Shown here: piece by piece, positions 13,086-27,145 of the stretch | How the letters are laid out: each line of letters begins with the position of its first letter | Numbering within the stretch: the first letter of the stretch is position 1 | Assembly: GCA_023079485.1 (NCBI GenBank) | Contig: CM041083.1 | Coordinates: 172,415,480-172,479,479 of the forward strand | Reading direction: 5' to 3' | DNA: 64,000 nt | Source of the DNA: Archilochus colubris | Lineage: Eukaryota; Chordata; Aves; Apodiformes; Trochilidae | The notes under the pieces: generated by a model | What the model was told of the DNA's origin: nothing | Seen by the model: only the letters and a program-made list of their open reading frames with translations | The model's database searches: none | Position numbers and translations under genes: made by a program

Positions 13086-16000
13086 TACTTGTCTTCAGCA
13101 GCTGCTTGAGTTTAAACAGCATTTTCAGGAAACGCATATTGAGATTTCTAATATGTCCTGTGATTCAGTTTTCCTAAGAAGCTGATCTTTGCCAATCTGG
13201 ACTAAACATCTTCACTTGAGACTCGGTAAACAGTGAAGTAAATGTTTTGAAGTCAGGGAAAAAAAAGTATTCCTTGCTAAGAAGAGGATTTAATGAATAT
13301 TATTCCTTTTTGCAATGCCTTTCTATGTTTTTAAAATGGATTTTTAAATATTGTGCTAAGAAGAAACCTCTATAATCCATACCTATTTAATTAAACTACT
13401 ACAAAGCTTAGTATGTTTAATCTGGGTTTATCTTTTAAAATAGCCTTTGTGGAATAAAAGAAGTATCATTGAAAAGAAATACAGCTTGCTGTTAAATTGG
13501 ACATTTTTTGTCAACTGCTCTTTTGGATATTTCAAACTGAAGCCATATTGGCCAGTCATTTTGTTTTATTTGTGAAATAATTTTTTTAAAGATAAGTATT
13601 TAGCTGTTCTTCTGTATTGTCAACCTTTATGCTTATTTCTGGAAAGAGATTCTGTACTGTTTTTCATCAGGAACTGTACTGAGGTCATGTAGATCATTAT
13701 TAAATAACTGTTTAAAGGAAACAATTCATAGTCCCAGTGGAAATTACATAAAATTAGTTGTTGACCTAATACTCCCATTTCTTAATGGTAATGCCTTTAA
13801 ATTTTTTGAACTTGAGACAATAATATTTTGAGTCAAAGTTGTGTTAGCACTGAGAAATTACACTTTTAAATTTTATTAGGTTCTGTTATAATTGGTCTTG
13901 CTTTAGAATTGCTTGTAGGATTCTAGAGCCTGTATCATGGCCTCAGTGTCTGATGTTTGCATTATTTTACGAAGTCCCTAATTAGCATTTTGTCACTGTA
14001 GGAAGAGAAATGGCATTTGAAAAGTGGCCATGTTAAACGTTCCTCCCACTGAGACTGACACATCACAAATGAGGTTTTTCAGATTATCATAATTATCTTG
14101 GAGGAGCAGGCAATGGAAATCTGGAGAGACTGATGTATATTACCCTTTGCATAGCAGGGCTTTAGATGCTGAGAGTAAAGCAAAAGGATTTGTCTCAAAA
14201 AGATTGAGTCTGAGCCCTCAGATTTCTCCAAAGCTTTTCAGTAAGTTCCAGCCAATGAGACTGCTTTGCCCAGAAGAAGGAGGTCTGGAATATTTAGTGT
14301 CAAAGATGAGGGCCTTGCTTTCCATAAGTACTGATGTCAGGGTTCATGAAGTAGCATTTTGGACAAGGAGATATGCAAGCCTGCAGAAAGCTACCTAGAA
14401 TAAAATGAAAGAGCTCTGAATATTGAGCAATCTGTGGATTTTATTTCATCAACACGATGCTGTGAAAGACCCATGTTACATTTTCCTTTAGAGAAATTTT
14501 CTTGGATCTTTGATCATGTGCAGCAGACATTTATTAGACAAGAGGGAATCTCTATGAGTGGTTGTCTTTGTTAACATCTCTTCTGACCAGAGAAGTATCA
14601 ATCTCTCTTGTTTTGTGTGTAGCTTTTATTTTTCTTATTTCAAATAGGATCCACTGAGGTGGTGAGTAAATATCAGAAATGTCCATGAGGTTCAGCAGCA
14701 GTTGGGGCTGGTCATGGTTTCACACATTGCCCCTACATAAAGATTTTCAAAGCCAGCAGTTCTTGAAATTTCTGAAATTATTTCAGTCCTGATTCAGCTT
14801 TAGTTTTGTCGTATTTGACAACAAATAGAGCTTATCTTGGAGCTGTTGTAAAAACCAGTGAAATAAATAAAGGGGCATCAAGTAGACTAACAATCCATCG
14901 ACAAAAATGCTCTATTTCTTGTTCCTGGGACCCCAGTATCTAATTAAACTGCGTGAAGTCAGTGAGTTTCCCCACCCTTTTGAGTGGAAGTCAGAGATGT
15001 GAAAATCTGATGGCATCCCAAATGTCAGAGTTGTGCTGGATTCCATCATGAGACCTGTTGCCTTCTGACACAGCTGCTACTGAGCAGATCCTCCTCTCCA
15101 TGGCTGCCATGCCGAGCCTTTGTGTTCTCAGAGTAGCTGTGAAAGTGAACAATAAAGATTTTCACACAGGACAAACTGCTACAAAAAAAAAAAATAAATC
15201 AGGAAACATAGGGCCCACTTCCTGCATTTGGATCAGTACATGTACTGCCATGGTCAGATATATTCTGCTAGCTGGAACCTCCAGGTTCTCTAGAGGTCTT
15301 CAGACTTCTGTCCTCTAGCAGAGGTCTGAAGGAGAGAAAACCAGCAGGTTCCCAAGGTTACTGCCCAGGTTTCCAACCTTAGGCACTGAGAAAGAATGGG
15401 AGAGCAGTCCTGTTTCTTTAAACATAGGAATAGGGTGAATTTTACCAGACATTGCCCTAAAACTTGAGGTCTTTGCTGCTTTTCTACCTTCCACAGGTTG
15501 TACAGTGGAGACCCAGAATATTGAGCTGAAAGTTGAACAAATTGACATGTCAGATGCAGCTAGGATGGCTTCTCCCAGGGTTTAGGGCATACTAAATTAG
15601 CCAAAAGACTTGGACAAATGTGGTTATCCAACCCACACAGAAAAGGTAGAAAGATGTTCTTGTGGCCTCCTGCAGTGCTTTCAGGTACTTTTATTCCAAT
15701 CTAAATTTCAAGCTAAAACTTCCAATTGTGGCAGAAAGGGAAGAGTAAATAAATGAAATATGTCTTCAAAAAGCTATGCCTCCTTGGTGAGTCTGAAAAG
15801 AAATTGTAGGAACTCATCCTCTCATATTTCTTTCCTTTGTCATGTTCACGCTATGTTCAAACACTTTATTTTTACTCTGGCAATACAGTATTTTCTGAAG
15901 ACTTAAATCTTACTTGACTAAGTTCAATTCTAAAATCCTCTTGTTTCTAAGTTCAGGTTATATTCTGAATACTAACTCTCATGGAATTTTATATTCAGGC

Positions 16001-16251
16001 ACACTTCAGAAGATCTGATAAATTTATCTACAAGATAAAATGTAGTGATATAATTCACTGGGTTTTTTCAAAGACCCTAAAGCTTCTTGAGACATCTTTC
16101 TGCAGAAACAGCACTGTACCACATGAGACAATTTCAAGTAGTATTTTTAAAGTGTGTGCTCAAACCTGAGCTAAATTGGTATTGAATCACAAGGCCCAAG
16201 TTTGAAATTGTGAATATCCATCTCATCAAAGTTGCAGTTATGTTTGGGTAG

Positions 16252-16283
16252 CTTGTCATTAATTCATCTTGTCATTAATTCAT
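16252..16283. repeat. perfect 16-bp tandem duplication
   Basis: CTTGTCATTAATTCAT is present twice in direct succession (16252-16267 and 16268-16283) with no mismatch. Perfect identity suggests a recent duplication, so the locus may be variable between individuals. Confidence 0.9.
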
Positions 16284-17426
16284 ACAGTTCCTCTACGAGA
16301 GGGGGAGGAATTTGTGTGATTCCAACCATTTTCTCACCCTTTGAGTCTACCTGGTATTCCTAAAATGAATAACACTCAAGTTTACCATTTTCTTTCTGTG
16401 TTTTTTTTTTTCTCCATAAATCAGACTGATTTTATTTTAGCATTTAACAGTGTCTTTTTTTTTTTTTCATTATTATTGAAGACTTGTGCAAATAAAGGTT
16501 TTGCTCTCTGATTTCACACCAGGAAAAGAATATACACTCTATTTAGACATACACAAGAGAGACTGAAAAAAAGATTTTTCCAGAAAGGAGATTATGAAAT
16601 GCACCTGTTTCTTATATTTGTTTTTTATTATTCCTTTGTCCATTATTTTAGCTTGGTTCCTCCTGCTTACAAACTTTTTCTCTCACAGAAAGGCAGGTTT
16701 CAGCTGAGAATAGAGAAGCCTAAAATGGTAACAGGCTTCTACTTTTGTACAGGTCAGACTTCCTCTGTTTATTTTGGTTGGTAAGTGTGCTTTGCTATCA
16801 GTTCTGCATTGCTTGGGTTCAAAATCATGATAAACATTTTTTCCACAAATAAAACTATACACATTTTTTCATGCTCTGCATATGGTATACATACTTTACT
16901 ACAATTTTAATAATATTTTTTCCTTAATGAATGTACAAACATGCTTGGATCATGTAAAGAAGGAAAACACACAGTGTTTAACTTATGTTGAAAACTGTTT
17001 GCCAAGTGACTGTGTTGAAAATTCAAACACTGGGACTTCTAGGCTTCCTTCTGAAGCTTTATGTAATGGCTTTAGTAATGTTAATGTTAAAGTTAATGTA
17101 ATTTGTTAAAATAATTTAAGCTGTACAAATAGCTTTTTTATTATACTAAGCAGCCAAGAATTGTACTGGTACTGTGTTAATCAGTTGTTATTCTCTCCTT
17201 GGTTCTTTGAAAAATGTTTGTTTAAAAATATCTGTACTTGTTCTTGCTCTTATCTCTTTTTCTCTGCGGGAAGAAGGAAGCAAGCAGTGTGAAGTGAAAA
17301 ATAATGGATTTACTAACCAGAAAAAAATAAGTTGTTTTTTCCCAGAAACACTTTCTTGTTTAGTACATACCAGACTTCTGTATCATATTCCTTTGTAATT
17401 GTTGTAAACACTCTTTTATTTTTAAG

Positions 17427-17502
17427 GTTATTCTTGTGCAAGTTAATCCAGGGGAAGCCTTTACAATAAGAAGAGAAGATGGACAGTTTCAGTGCATTAC
17501 AG
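17427..17502 (+). CDS. FNDC3A: FNDC3A coding exon, conserved N-terminal block
   Basis: This 76-bp exon starts in phase 0 and ends after one base of a Gly codon. It encodes 25 residues beginning V-I-L-V-Q-V-N-P-G-E and including the T-I-R-R-E-D-G-Q-F-Q-C-I-T block, both known from the N-terminus of vertebrate FNDC3A. The acceptor TTTTTAAG precedes 17427 and the donor GTAAAG follows 17502. FNDC3A is a tail-anchored protein with multiple FN3 domains at intracellular membranes, and its loss in mice disturbs spermatid-Sertoli cell adhesion. FNDC3B is similar here, but residues such as R-R-E-D-G-Q-F fit FNDC3A. The exon is specific to the longer isoform, since the internal promoter at 39.6 kb lies downstream of it. 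Confidence 0.93.
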
Positions 17503-17962
17503 GTAAAGCTGATGAATTTATTTTATTGTTTCCTCAGTCTGCGTCAGGACAAATAAAAGGCATTTTGTGACAGAAATTATTTTAAATACAAGAGCAGTTT
17601 TAAAGACCTAAATTATTGGGTGCTAAGGATCATTTGATTTAGGCTTCACTACTATGAAGTACTTTTTTCTTAGATGAAATTAAATTTCCTGGGGAGGGGA
17701 AGTGAGGAACATTTTCAGTTTGCAAAGCAAACAGGGAAGTATTGTAGCATATTTTTTCTAGCCTTGTTTATTACACTGATCTTATGTTTGAGGGGATTTT
17801 TTTATTCTTTGCTGTCAGGTGGCATTGTTTGCCCATCCCAGCAGTACCTGTTCTCCCATTCCTAGTTTCTCATCATCTATAGGGGCCAAATTGTGACCTT
17901 TCTGAGTTCTAGCAAGTGTAGCTTCAAAACACAAATGCTTTACCTAAAGAGAGTATCCATAG

Positions 17963-18078
17963 ATTATGTATAATTGTACATACATACAATTATATATTTG
18001 TATATATACAAATTATATATATACAAATTACATATTTGTATATATATATACAATGTATATATTGTATATATGGAGTCA
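17963..18078. repeat. AT-rich palindromic TATA/TACA repeat
   Basis: The stretch consists almost wholly of TATATA, TTTGTA and TACAAA units in both orientations. Much of it is self-complementary and could extrude as cruciforms. Open frames crossing it on both strands have Ile/Tyr/Leu-only composition and are artefacts. It begins 460 bp downstream of the 17427-17502 exon. Confidence 0.85.
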
Positions 18079-21000
18079 CTTTTGTCATCTTCTGGGTCAG
18101 TGAATCCTGCCTTCTTTTTTTCTGGATGTTGGCCCAACTTGAACATTCTGGGAAGCTGAAGCAAGTATTTTCCAGCTCCTTCCCCTCTCTCTCCAGTGTG
18201 AGATGGGAGGAAAGGTCTGCTTTCTAATGTCATAGGTCCTTTGGCTACAAAATAACTGACTAAAAGGAGACCTTGTGCAATTGAGTGTATATTAACAGTT
18301 CTTAAAAGTTTACAGGTCCATTAGCTCTATTTTTCAAAACTGTGTTGGTTGCAGGTTGTTGTTGCTTCCATTAAGTCACAAATGGATCTGTATTGCAGCT
18401 CACAGGGCTAAAAGGTTTATTTGAAATTTGCTATTTAATAAATACTTGTCAAAATCTAATGGCAAGTTAGATATGGGAACATAGTGATTTCTGTCTCAAT
18501 TTAAGTTAAGGAGCAGATTAAGATACATTTCATTTCTGTTGCACAAAACACTGAGAGGCATGCATTTATTTGGGTTTATTTTGATTTATCAGATAGGCTT
18601 TGGGGGGCAGGGCACTTTCCTTGCATGATCATCTTGAAAGCAGGAGGTGTGGGATGAATTGCAAAAATACTGAGATCATATCTTTATATATCAAGCTCTA
18701 ACCTTTCATGGTGCAGCCTTTATCCTTGCCTGGTCCCTCTTGCTTCCCAAGTAGGCAGCTTGCTATTGTGATTTGATCCAGCTGCTGATTTCTTCATGCT
18801 TTGAATATGAAAGTGAGCATGAGAAGTTTAGATATTGTTCTTGAGTCTCATTAACTGCAAGCTCATATAGGGGTTTTTACAACTTTCTTGAAAAGTGGCA
18901 CTGAGAGTCTAGGAAGGTAGAGCCCAAATGAGTCCCACAGCTTTTGCAAACCATCTGTTATAAGGAGATTCTTCCTGTCCTTTGCCCTTCCAGGACATGA
19001 AAATACAGCTTAGAGTTGGTAGCAAAACGGAGAGTATAGAGGCTTTTTTGTAGCTGGTATACTCACTAATCTTAAAACAAAATCTGAAATGCACATGATC
19101 TTATGAATGTTTCTTTTCTGGTCTATTTTTGCCAGTCCTGAGACATTTCTGTGGTTTATGAGTGCTATGCCAATGGGTCTTTCTACATTTTGCCTTGTTG
19201 GGTTTGTTTGGCTTAAAGGAAAAATTCCCTTCGTAATTGATGCTGTACTTTTTCATGGTATCTGTTGCAACTAATGAGGAATGTTTATGTTCCTGCTTTC
19301 TGTGTGTAGATTTGTATAAAGGTTGTACACTGTAGAAACAAATTTTATATTGGTAGTATTTTTTGTTCTTCCACAACTTCTCAAATGTATTTTGTATTTG
19401 ATGTGGCAACTGAAGGGATGAAAAGCCCACGAAATGGGTTACAGACACAGGAGACTATTGCAGTGGCTGTTAAGAGAGAAGCTTGCATCAGTTCCCTTTT
19501 ATTTTTTCCTTTTTTTTTTGTCCTTCACTGTATGCACTCAGTTATTAGGTCAAACCAGAGCTAGATGTAGAAATACATAAGGAAAAAACCCTATAAATGT
19601 GAGGAGATTATTTTTAAAAAAAGATGTGAAGACAGCAAGGATGGCAAAATTCACTAGAGATGCAAGTGGGAAGTCATTTTAGTCATTATGAAGTTCCTTA
19701 ATAATTTTTTCCAATCTGTTTTTCCTGTAACTGTTTACCCATCTTTATAGTAAATTCTGACTTCTATGACTTAAAAAGTATCTGTGAAGAGAGCAAATTC
19801 AATTCTTCTGTAATGTGCTGTGTAAATAGAGGTAGTTAAAAATGTTTATCTGTAAATATTCTTTGCAAAACCACAGCACATATTGCCCAGAGAACACTTG
19901 TAATTACATACAACGGATATGTTGTGTATTGCAATTAATGTTTTTGTCTTGTATCACACTCAGAAACCACTTGGAAGGAAAGCATTAATGCAAGCAAAGA
20001 TTATTCATGAAATGCACATAATACTTTACTAGAGGCATTTCAATATTCTTTCAAACTATGGTTTGTAAAGCTTACATATGTAATTCACTACGTTTAGTTA
20101 TGTGTGATAGAATGAGAAATGATCACAAAACTGTCTTTGTTTCTGATGTCTTTCTAGAATGAACTGGTTCTGAGAATTTACTTCATATTTTGTGGGATGT
20201 TCAGTATTCTACAAATAACAAGAACTTCCGTTCAGTATTGAATATAGTAACTTTTTTTTTTTAAGGAACAGGAAGCTTTTTACTGTTTTTCTAAGTCTGT
20301 ATTTTAATTTCTGCTTAGGAAAATGGTGGGTAACTAATATGTTGTCTCTTTGGAGTAAAGTCTTACTATAAGATATCCAAGGAAACAAGAGAAATAATTT
20401 AATTACAGAGGGTAGTAACAAGTTGGAGTGTTACACATTGTGAAAACAATAAAATGTAAATTCAGTTTCTTAGTGGCCAGTTTTCATAGGCATACATGTA
20501 ACTTGAAATTGTGTAAGTATAATGAAATGAAAGAAAGGAAGTTGAGAGGCAGTGAGCTGCTTCTGGATGGCTCCCCAGTAGAAGTGCAGATACAGTAGTT
20601 CAGGTGATTTGTAAGTTTCTGTTCCTTGAATAATTCTAGATCTTTCTTGTACTTTATTGCTGGTCATTTCACCTTGAGACTGTGTTGTCTGCTGAAGTCA
20701 GTGTGGATGGTTTATAAATCTAACCATCATGTTAATTGCATTTCCTTGCATCATATCCCCATCTGTTGGAAACATTGAGACACTCCATCAATCTTTGTAC
20801 TGCTCTTGTTACTGTCCTCTTTACAGATAAAATAACTATCCTTCTTTTGGATACTCTATACATAGGGTAGAACTTCTTAATCTGAAAACAAGGAAAGTCA
20901 GAGTCTCCTCAGGAGAAAGGAGAGGTGTGATTAAAGTGACTATTTTAGAGCTGTCCTTGAATCAGTGAAGTAATGGAAACTTAAAGCACCCATTAATGGA

Positions 21001-22343
21001 GAGCTACACTGTTCTTCTTCTGTGAGCTGAGCTTCTGAATTAAATGCTGCATTTATATCCAGGTCTCTGGGCTGACTTTGTCCTCTCTTTACTGGGATAA
21101 CTTTCATAAAGGATTTGTAAAGTTATGGCTCTTCTGAAACTATGATAAGTGAGATGTGGTTTAATGCAGGCTTCTTCCATGGCAGAGTGGGAGAAAAAGA
21201 TCTTAAGATTGTTTCCTGGTTTGAACTCTCTTAAGGTTGGCAGAAGAACAGTGGTGGTTAAGGGACCTTTCCTCCTTGGTGAACCCCATTCCTGTATTTT
21301 GGCAAAGTTTTGAGGACTTAAAATAGTTTGTGTATTTTCTTTTCAGTGTCTTATATTTCTGTAAAATAAGAAGCATGGTTGCTCTATTTCAGTATTTAGC
21401 AGTCCTGAATCTTAGCTGCATTTCTATTATATGTATTTTGACTTAAACACAGCTTCAAATGTGCACTTCTGTGTGCCAGTGGCCATTTCTCTGATTTTGT
21501 AAAATATTTTCTTTGGCTGCCCACTGGTTTGTCTGATAGAGATGACTTCTGCCCTCTCTTGACGTAATTTCAATTTAAACCATTTGTCAGTCTCCTACTT
21601 TCCAAAGACACTGTGCTTTTCTTGCTAGCTAGATAGGAAGATATCTGTGTACCCATGTGTTGGACCAAAATGTTTCTTTTCAAAAGAGCTCTTTCAGATG
21701 TATGAAACTGCTTTCCCATGTACCCAGACTTCTGAGGAAACTTCCCTTAAGCTGAAATTTTCTTCTGTTAAAGTGAAATAATCAGCTACATTACAGTGAT
21801 TCAGAAAACCAGGTTGGAAATGTATGAATGGGCTCTCTTTGCCAAAGTGAATTACTGCAGATCACTCATTCATGAATTCTTCCTATTGCAGAATAAATGA
21901 ATGAAGATGACTCATCTTGAACACATTTTATAACAGTCCCAAGTTACAGCTAAAGGCTATTAAATGTTACTTGACATAATAAGAGAGACCATGTTCTATA
22001 TGTCTCTGCAAAGGAAAATTGCCATTTTCATAATAAAATAAATAAATTTATGTAAATTAGGGTGAGTCATAAATACTTCATGCTTTGAAATTAAATGAAG
22101 TATCAGTATTAAGTTAGCCTCTAGGATAAAAGTTAAGCAATTTTAACCTCATTTTTTCCCCTTTAAAATAAGGAACAAAATGCCTCTGAAAAGTGATTTA
22201 AAGGAAATCAAGAGGAAAACATGATCACAAGAATTTTAAGACTACCTTAGTGAAACACAGATTTTATTTCATTCTAAGATTAACTCTAGCATGGGAACAC
22301 TAAGTCTACCCATTACCTAGAACATTATGTGAATAAAACTGTT

Positions 22344-23015
22344 ACAGAATCATGGGTTTGGGTTAGACAGGACCTCCAAAGATTATCTAGTTTCACCCCC
22401 CTGAAGGACATCTGTCATGAGGTCAGGTTGCTTAAGGCAACCTGTCCTTGATCAATTCCAGTGCTGAGGCATCCACAGGTTTTCTTGAACCTGTTCCAGT
22501 GCATCACCATTGTCATCATAAAATTCAGTCTTGCATCCAGTCTAAACCTACCTCCTTTCACTTATAAACCATTGCCCCTTGTCCTGTCACAATGCCTGGT
22601 AAAAGGTATCTCTCTGCTTTTCTTATAAGCCCCCTTTATACATTGGAAGGCCACAGTATCTCTCCCTACAGCTTTCTCTTCTCCAGGCTTAACACCCCCA
22701 ACTCTCTGTCTCTCTTCATAGGAGAAGTGCTCAAGCCCTCTCATCATTTTTATGGCCCTCCTGGACTTGATCCCTCCTGGACATGAACCTGTGTTCATGT
22801 CTTTCCTGTACTGAGGGCTCCAGAGCTGGATGCAGATTTTCAGGTGGGGTCTCAGCAGAGCAGAGTGGAGGGAGAGAATCACCTCCCTCAGCATGCTGGT
22901 GAAGCTGTCTTCATGCAGCTCAGGATACAGTTGGCTGCAAGTCCACATGGATGGCTTGTGTCTAGTTCTTCATCCACCCATATCCCCAAGTCCCCTTCAA
23001 GGCTCCTCTCAATCT
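22344..23015 (-). mobile_element. CR1 LINE, 5'-truncated 3' fragment
   Basis: In antisense orientation, the left end carries the CR1 3' signature (AGAATCATGG, then a GACAGGACCTCCAAAGATTATCTAG block). To the right follow the CR1 3' UTR and the end of ORF2. A 128-codon minus-strand frame (22562-22948) retains the terminal ORF2 region with motifs resembling S-A-L-L-R-P-H-L and C-I-K-G-A-Y. The reading frame is broken by substitutions and the 5' part, including the reverse transcriptase core, is missing. This is a dead retrotransposon copy. The right boundary is approximate. Confidence 0.9.
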
Positions 23016-26000
23016 ATTGCTGTTACCTGCTGCTGGGTCTCTTGTGGTTTTGATTGTTCTCAGATAGTGTTAGAGAAACCAAGATGAATGTGTTAAAATC
23101 CAAGTATAACTTCTATTTAACTAGGTTTGAACCAAAAATACCCCTACATTTATTTTGTTCTCAGTATCATCTGATGCTTCAGTGTTAAGTTTTATTTCAA
23201 ACTAATTTATTACTATTGGAAATAGTTAAAGATAGAGTCATAAATTCTGTCTAAGTTGCCTCAACCCCCTCAGAAGGGACTGTGCTACTTGCTAATGGTC
23301 ATTAGAGGATGCTTCTTTCAGAAGACCAGAGCTTATTATCCAACCTTAAACCCACTGTTAAGTGGAACAAGTGTGTGCTGTTATTCTGTGGTGACTTTAG
23401 AATGTACTGGGATACATAGCACTGCAGTCATGATCCCATTTATTGGCTTTAAGGGTAACATTATCTCTAGAAATACCACATCTTGTTTGTTAAAATACTC
23501 AGTATCCACCTTAGCACTTGGAAAAGTTTAGAAATAAAATAACATTTATTTAAATACGTAGATCTGTAGTAATGGAACAAATGAGTAAAACCAATAGAAT
23601 GCTGTTAACTAAAATTATTGTATTGAGCATCTCTAGTCTTCAGGTAGCTCAAGAGTCTGGATAATGAACCCTTACAAGGAAAGCCAGACAACAAAGTTTA
23701 GTGCTCTAGTTTTGCTGCTTCCATGAAGAGCAATTTACTGGAGCCATCCAGGGAAGCTGCTCTGGGTTTTTGTTTTTGTTTTGTTTTGTTTTCTGTAGCC
23801 CAAGAAGGAAATAATTCTCATCCTTGTTTCCATTTACCTGTTTCTCATTTCTAAATACTGAAATGTTACATGATGCATGTAAGTTTATTTGCTTTTCTTT
23901 TCATCTTCAAAGATGTTTTACAGCTTTTCTTCACTGTAGCCTTCTGAAGGCACAGATGTATGGGTTTATTACATTAAAAAAATAAAAATAAACCCACCCT
24001 AAATGGTAAATCCTTCCAGTTGTCTTAGAGATTCCTTCTGAGTGCTGCAGAAGACTAAACATGATATGCAAGGCTGAAACAAGGTATGAATACTTAGATT
24101 AACATCCTTTTTTATGCATTAATTTTAGGATCCCCATCATAAGTATATAGAGGGCCTTCATAAAAGGCTTTGTGGAAAGCTAGGTCAAGTCAACTAAAAG
24201 TATGAGGTCAAAGCAAGCTACAGTGACTTAAAGCCATTTAACTATTAATTGAGGATGTCCTTGTAGAGTTTCAGTCTTGGGGTAGCTTAACTTCAAAGTA
24301 TCTCTGTTTGGAAGTAACTTTCAATATACACCTTTTAGAAATTGTTTTATAGATGTTTGTATTTCCAAATACCTACAGTCCAACTAAAAATAATAAGAAC
24401 ATCAGTACTGGTCAGCTATGTAGGAGTTTGACTGCAGAGGAGGTTTGATTTTCTTCTGTCTTGGAACAAGATGATGAGGAGAGTGGCCACAAGGCGTGGC
24501 CAGAGCAGCTTTATTTGGAGGGCTCTCATTCCAAAATAATTGTAAGTAGAAGCTGTTCTTTTTATAGGCTAGAGTGATAAACAATGCAAATTTTATCACA
24601 GACTTACCCTTTAGCCTTTTAGAGTTAAATTAGCATATAAAATAAAGAAATAATGATGGATTTATGCCCTTGCTGCAGTGCATGTAGAATGCTCGTGTAT
24701 TGACTTTGACACACAGGAGATCCCTAGTACATCATTTAAGTGCTATTAGCAGGTAAAGCTTTCCTATAAGCCCTGCTGCTGCAGCTTTTCTAGCACTACT
24801 GCTAGTGCTGAGCTGAATTAAAACCACCTTGGGTCTGTCTGCTTGATTCTGTAGCCCCTTTTGCAATAGGGAAGAGGCAGTTTTCACTCTTTCAGGACAA
24901 TCTCTCAAATGTGTTTCAGTAACTCAGTAAAACCTGCAGGTAGTGCAAAGCAAGGTCATTCACCTGAGCAGAATGAAGCTGTGATCTGGAAGTCTGTTGT
25001 TTTGGTCCAGCTCTTTCTGCCCTGAGAGTGGCCGTGAGACTTAGCCTCTTAATGGAGCTCCCTCAGGCTTCTCTGGAAGCTGCCTAACCTTCTCCTCTGT
25101 TAAGCTTGATAACTGATCAAGTCTTGGTGGTCTCCATCTTCTTCAGCCCTTAAAGAGACAGGGATGACACCAAAAAAATGGTGCTTGAAAAGCTTATTTT
25201 ATCCTGCTGCTTCTCTGCCAGAGCATCTCACCTTGTTAGGTTTATAAATATTGGATTTCTAAAATATGCTATGCCCAGAATAAACTAGATCTAGCAAAAG
25301 TTTTATTAAAAAGCAAACTAGATCTGTCTTGTAACCTTCTGCAGCAGCAAATTTTAAAAAAGTAACAAAAAACAAACAAAAAAAACCCACAGAAATCAAA
25401 CAACAGATCAAAAGGAAAATGCATTGTTTAGATCTCTTTCAAAATGTAGTGTGTTTTTGGGTAAACTTAATGTTTCAACTTTTCTGTCATTGATTTCTAT
25501 TTAAAATGTACTAAATAGATCTAATATATTTATGCAGACAGAACACTTCTAACCTTTTTGCTTTGGTTACCTTCTTATTCTTCTATTACATATTTTTCTA
25601 ACATTTATCATATTTTGACAGATTTCACACATTTTGAGATGTGAATGAATTCATAAATTACTTTTGTCATTATAAGGTGCTCAGTCAGGTTCTCCTTGCC
25701 CTGTCTCATTTTCCTGTATATTCTGATAAGTCAATCTCCCCCTGTACCTTCTCTGATATCCCCTTTATTCCCTCTTTTCACTACACTGCAAGCTCCACGC
25801 TGCAAACTCAGCCTGACTGGAAGAAGATTCTGGAGACATTGGTTTGAAATACCAGTGCTTCAGCTGCATACTAAAGACAGCTAATTTTAGGTGTCTAAAT
25901 GTGCATTCTATATGTGGCCTTGGATCTAAACTCCCATCATAACTAGTGAAGACTTAGTCAGTGCTTTTCAGCTGACATCAGTTTGCAGTGAATAGCTCTC

Positions 26001-26598
26001 CAGGCTCCACTGGCTGCACTAACTAGATCTCCACTTGCTGTAATGGAAGTTTAAAGTCCTAACTTGCAGACAGACACATAATTTTAGATACCTAAATGAG
26101 ATGTCTCCATTCTGGAGATGAAGTCTGGCTATTATAAGCTGACATAAGAAAGGCTACATCCTGAAAACATCTCATTTGAGTCTGTTGTTTTGCAGTTGTA
26201 CACACAATAAATATCTTTGTCCTCAAGCATGTGAACTTTTAACTCATTCATCCGTTTCCATGAGCATCTAACATTTTACAAGTTACCAGTACTTGGAGGT
26301 CCATGTTAGGAATGGAGTTACAGCCCTAAGATGCAACTAGATAAGGCCCCCCAAAACTTGGTTTCCATTAATGTAGTCAGTGGTTATCTAGCACACATGG
26401 CAATGAATGTTAACTCAAAATGCTGAGATTCGGGTGCTTCTGTGAGTCTTCCAGCTGAGTCTGGAATCAGTTGGGTAAGTCTTGTATGAAGCATGTTAGA
26501 CTGGTGAGCTCTGCATCTGGCAATATTATTATAGACCCATGGCATTACAGTCAGTTCATCAGTTTTCTTCCCTGACTGTCCTGCTAATGGCAAAGAAA

Positions 26599-27145
26599 TA
26601 GAATCATAAAATTGGCTGGGTTGGAAGGGACCTCAGAGATCATCAAGTTCAACCCTTGAACCACCTTTGCGGTTGCTAGACCATGGCACTGAGTGCCACA
26701 TCCAGGCTCTTTTGAAATATCTCCAGGGATGGAGAATCCACTACTTCCCTGGGCAGCCCATTCCAATGCCTGATCACCCTCTCCGTAAAGAAATTCTTTC
26801 TAATATCCAACCTAAACCTCCCCTGGCACAACTTAAGACCGTGCCCTCTTGTCTTGTTGAAAGTCGTTTGGCAAAAGAGCCCAACCCTCACCTGGCTACC
26901 CCCTCCTTTCAGGTAGTTGTAGAGAGTGATGAGGTCTCCCCTGAGCCTCCTCTTCTCCCGGCTGAACAGCCCCAGCTCTCTCAGCCTCTCCTCATAGGGT
27001 CTGTGCTGGAGTCCCTTCACCAGCCTGGTTGCCCTCCTTTGGACCTGCTCCAGGACCTCGATATCCTTCCTGAACTGGGGGGCCCAGAACTGGACACAGT
27101 ACTCGAGGTGTGGCCTCAACAGTGCTGAGTACAGGGGCAAATAGC
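26599..27145 (-). mobile_element. CR1 LINE, well-preserved 3' fragment
   Basis: The left end has AGAATCATAAAATTGGCTGGGTTGG-type CR1 3' sequence and the rest is 3' UTR and terminal ORF2. A 154-codon minus-strand frame (26676-27140) is open over nearly the whole fragment. It shows the CR1 ORF2 C-terminal landmarks [17 protein letters not shown] and R-L-R-E-L-G-L-F-S. This is the least decayed CR1 in the window and probably a young subfamily. The 5' truncation removes endonuclease and reverse transcriptase, so it cannot move by itself. Confidence 0.95.

Larger units (their letters stand above)
1..17426 (+). other. FNDC3A: FNDC3A upstream intron (3' part)
   Basis: This AT-rich stretch ends in a pyrimidine-rich acceptor (TTTTATTTTTAAG) just before the first recognised FNDC3A exon. 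I searched it for the exon that should precede that one, which would carry the initiator Met and about 30 residues, and did not find it; the intron therefore probably starts outside the window. Short open frames here (under 90 codons) lack protein-like composition. Contents I can name are homopolymer and A-rich tracts, two short tandem duplications, one old CR1-like remnant and two weak candidate regulatory patches, all listed separately. Nothing else in it is recognisable. Confidence 0.8.

Noticed and set aside
17964..18233. Open frames on both strands through the AT repeat
   Set aside because: They translate the simple repeat into Ile/Tyr/Leu strings.
19101..19448. 115-codon minus-strand open frame
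   Set aside because: The composition is Lys/Asn/His-rich as expected from AT-rich intron. No family is recognised and no splice or start context supports it.
22562..22948. 128-codon minus-strand frame as a host gene
   Set aside because: Its motifs are those of the CR1 ORF2 C-terminus, so it is transposon sequence.
26667..27128. 153-codon plus-strand open frame
   Set aside because: It is the antisense shadow of the CR1 ORF2 fragment on the minus strand.
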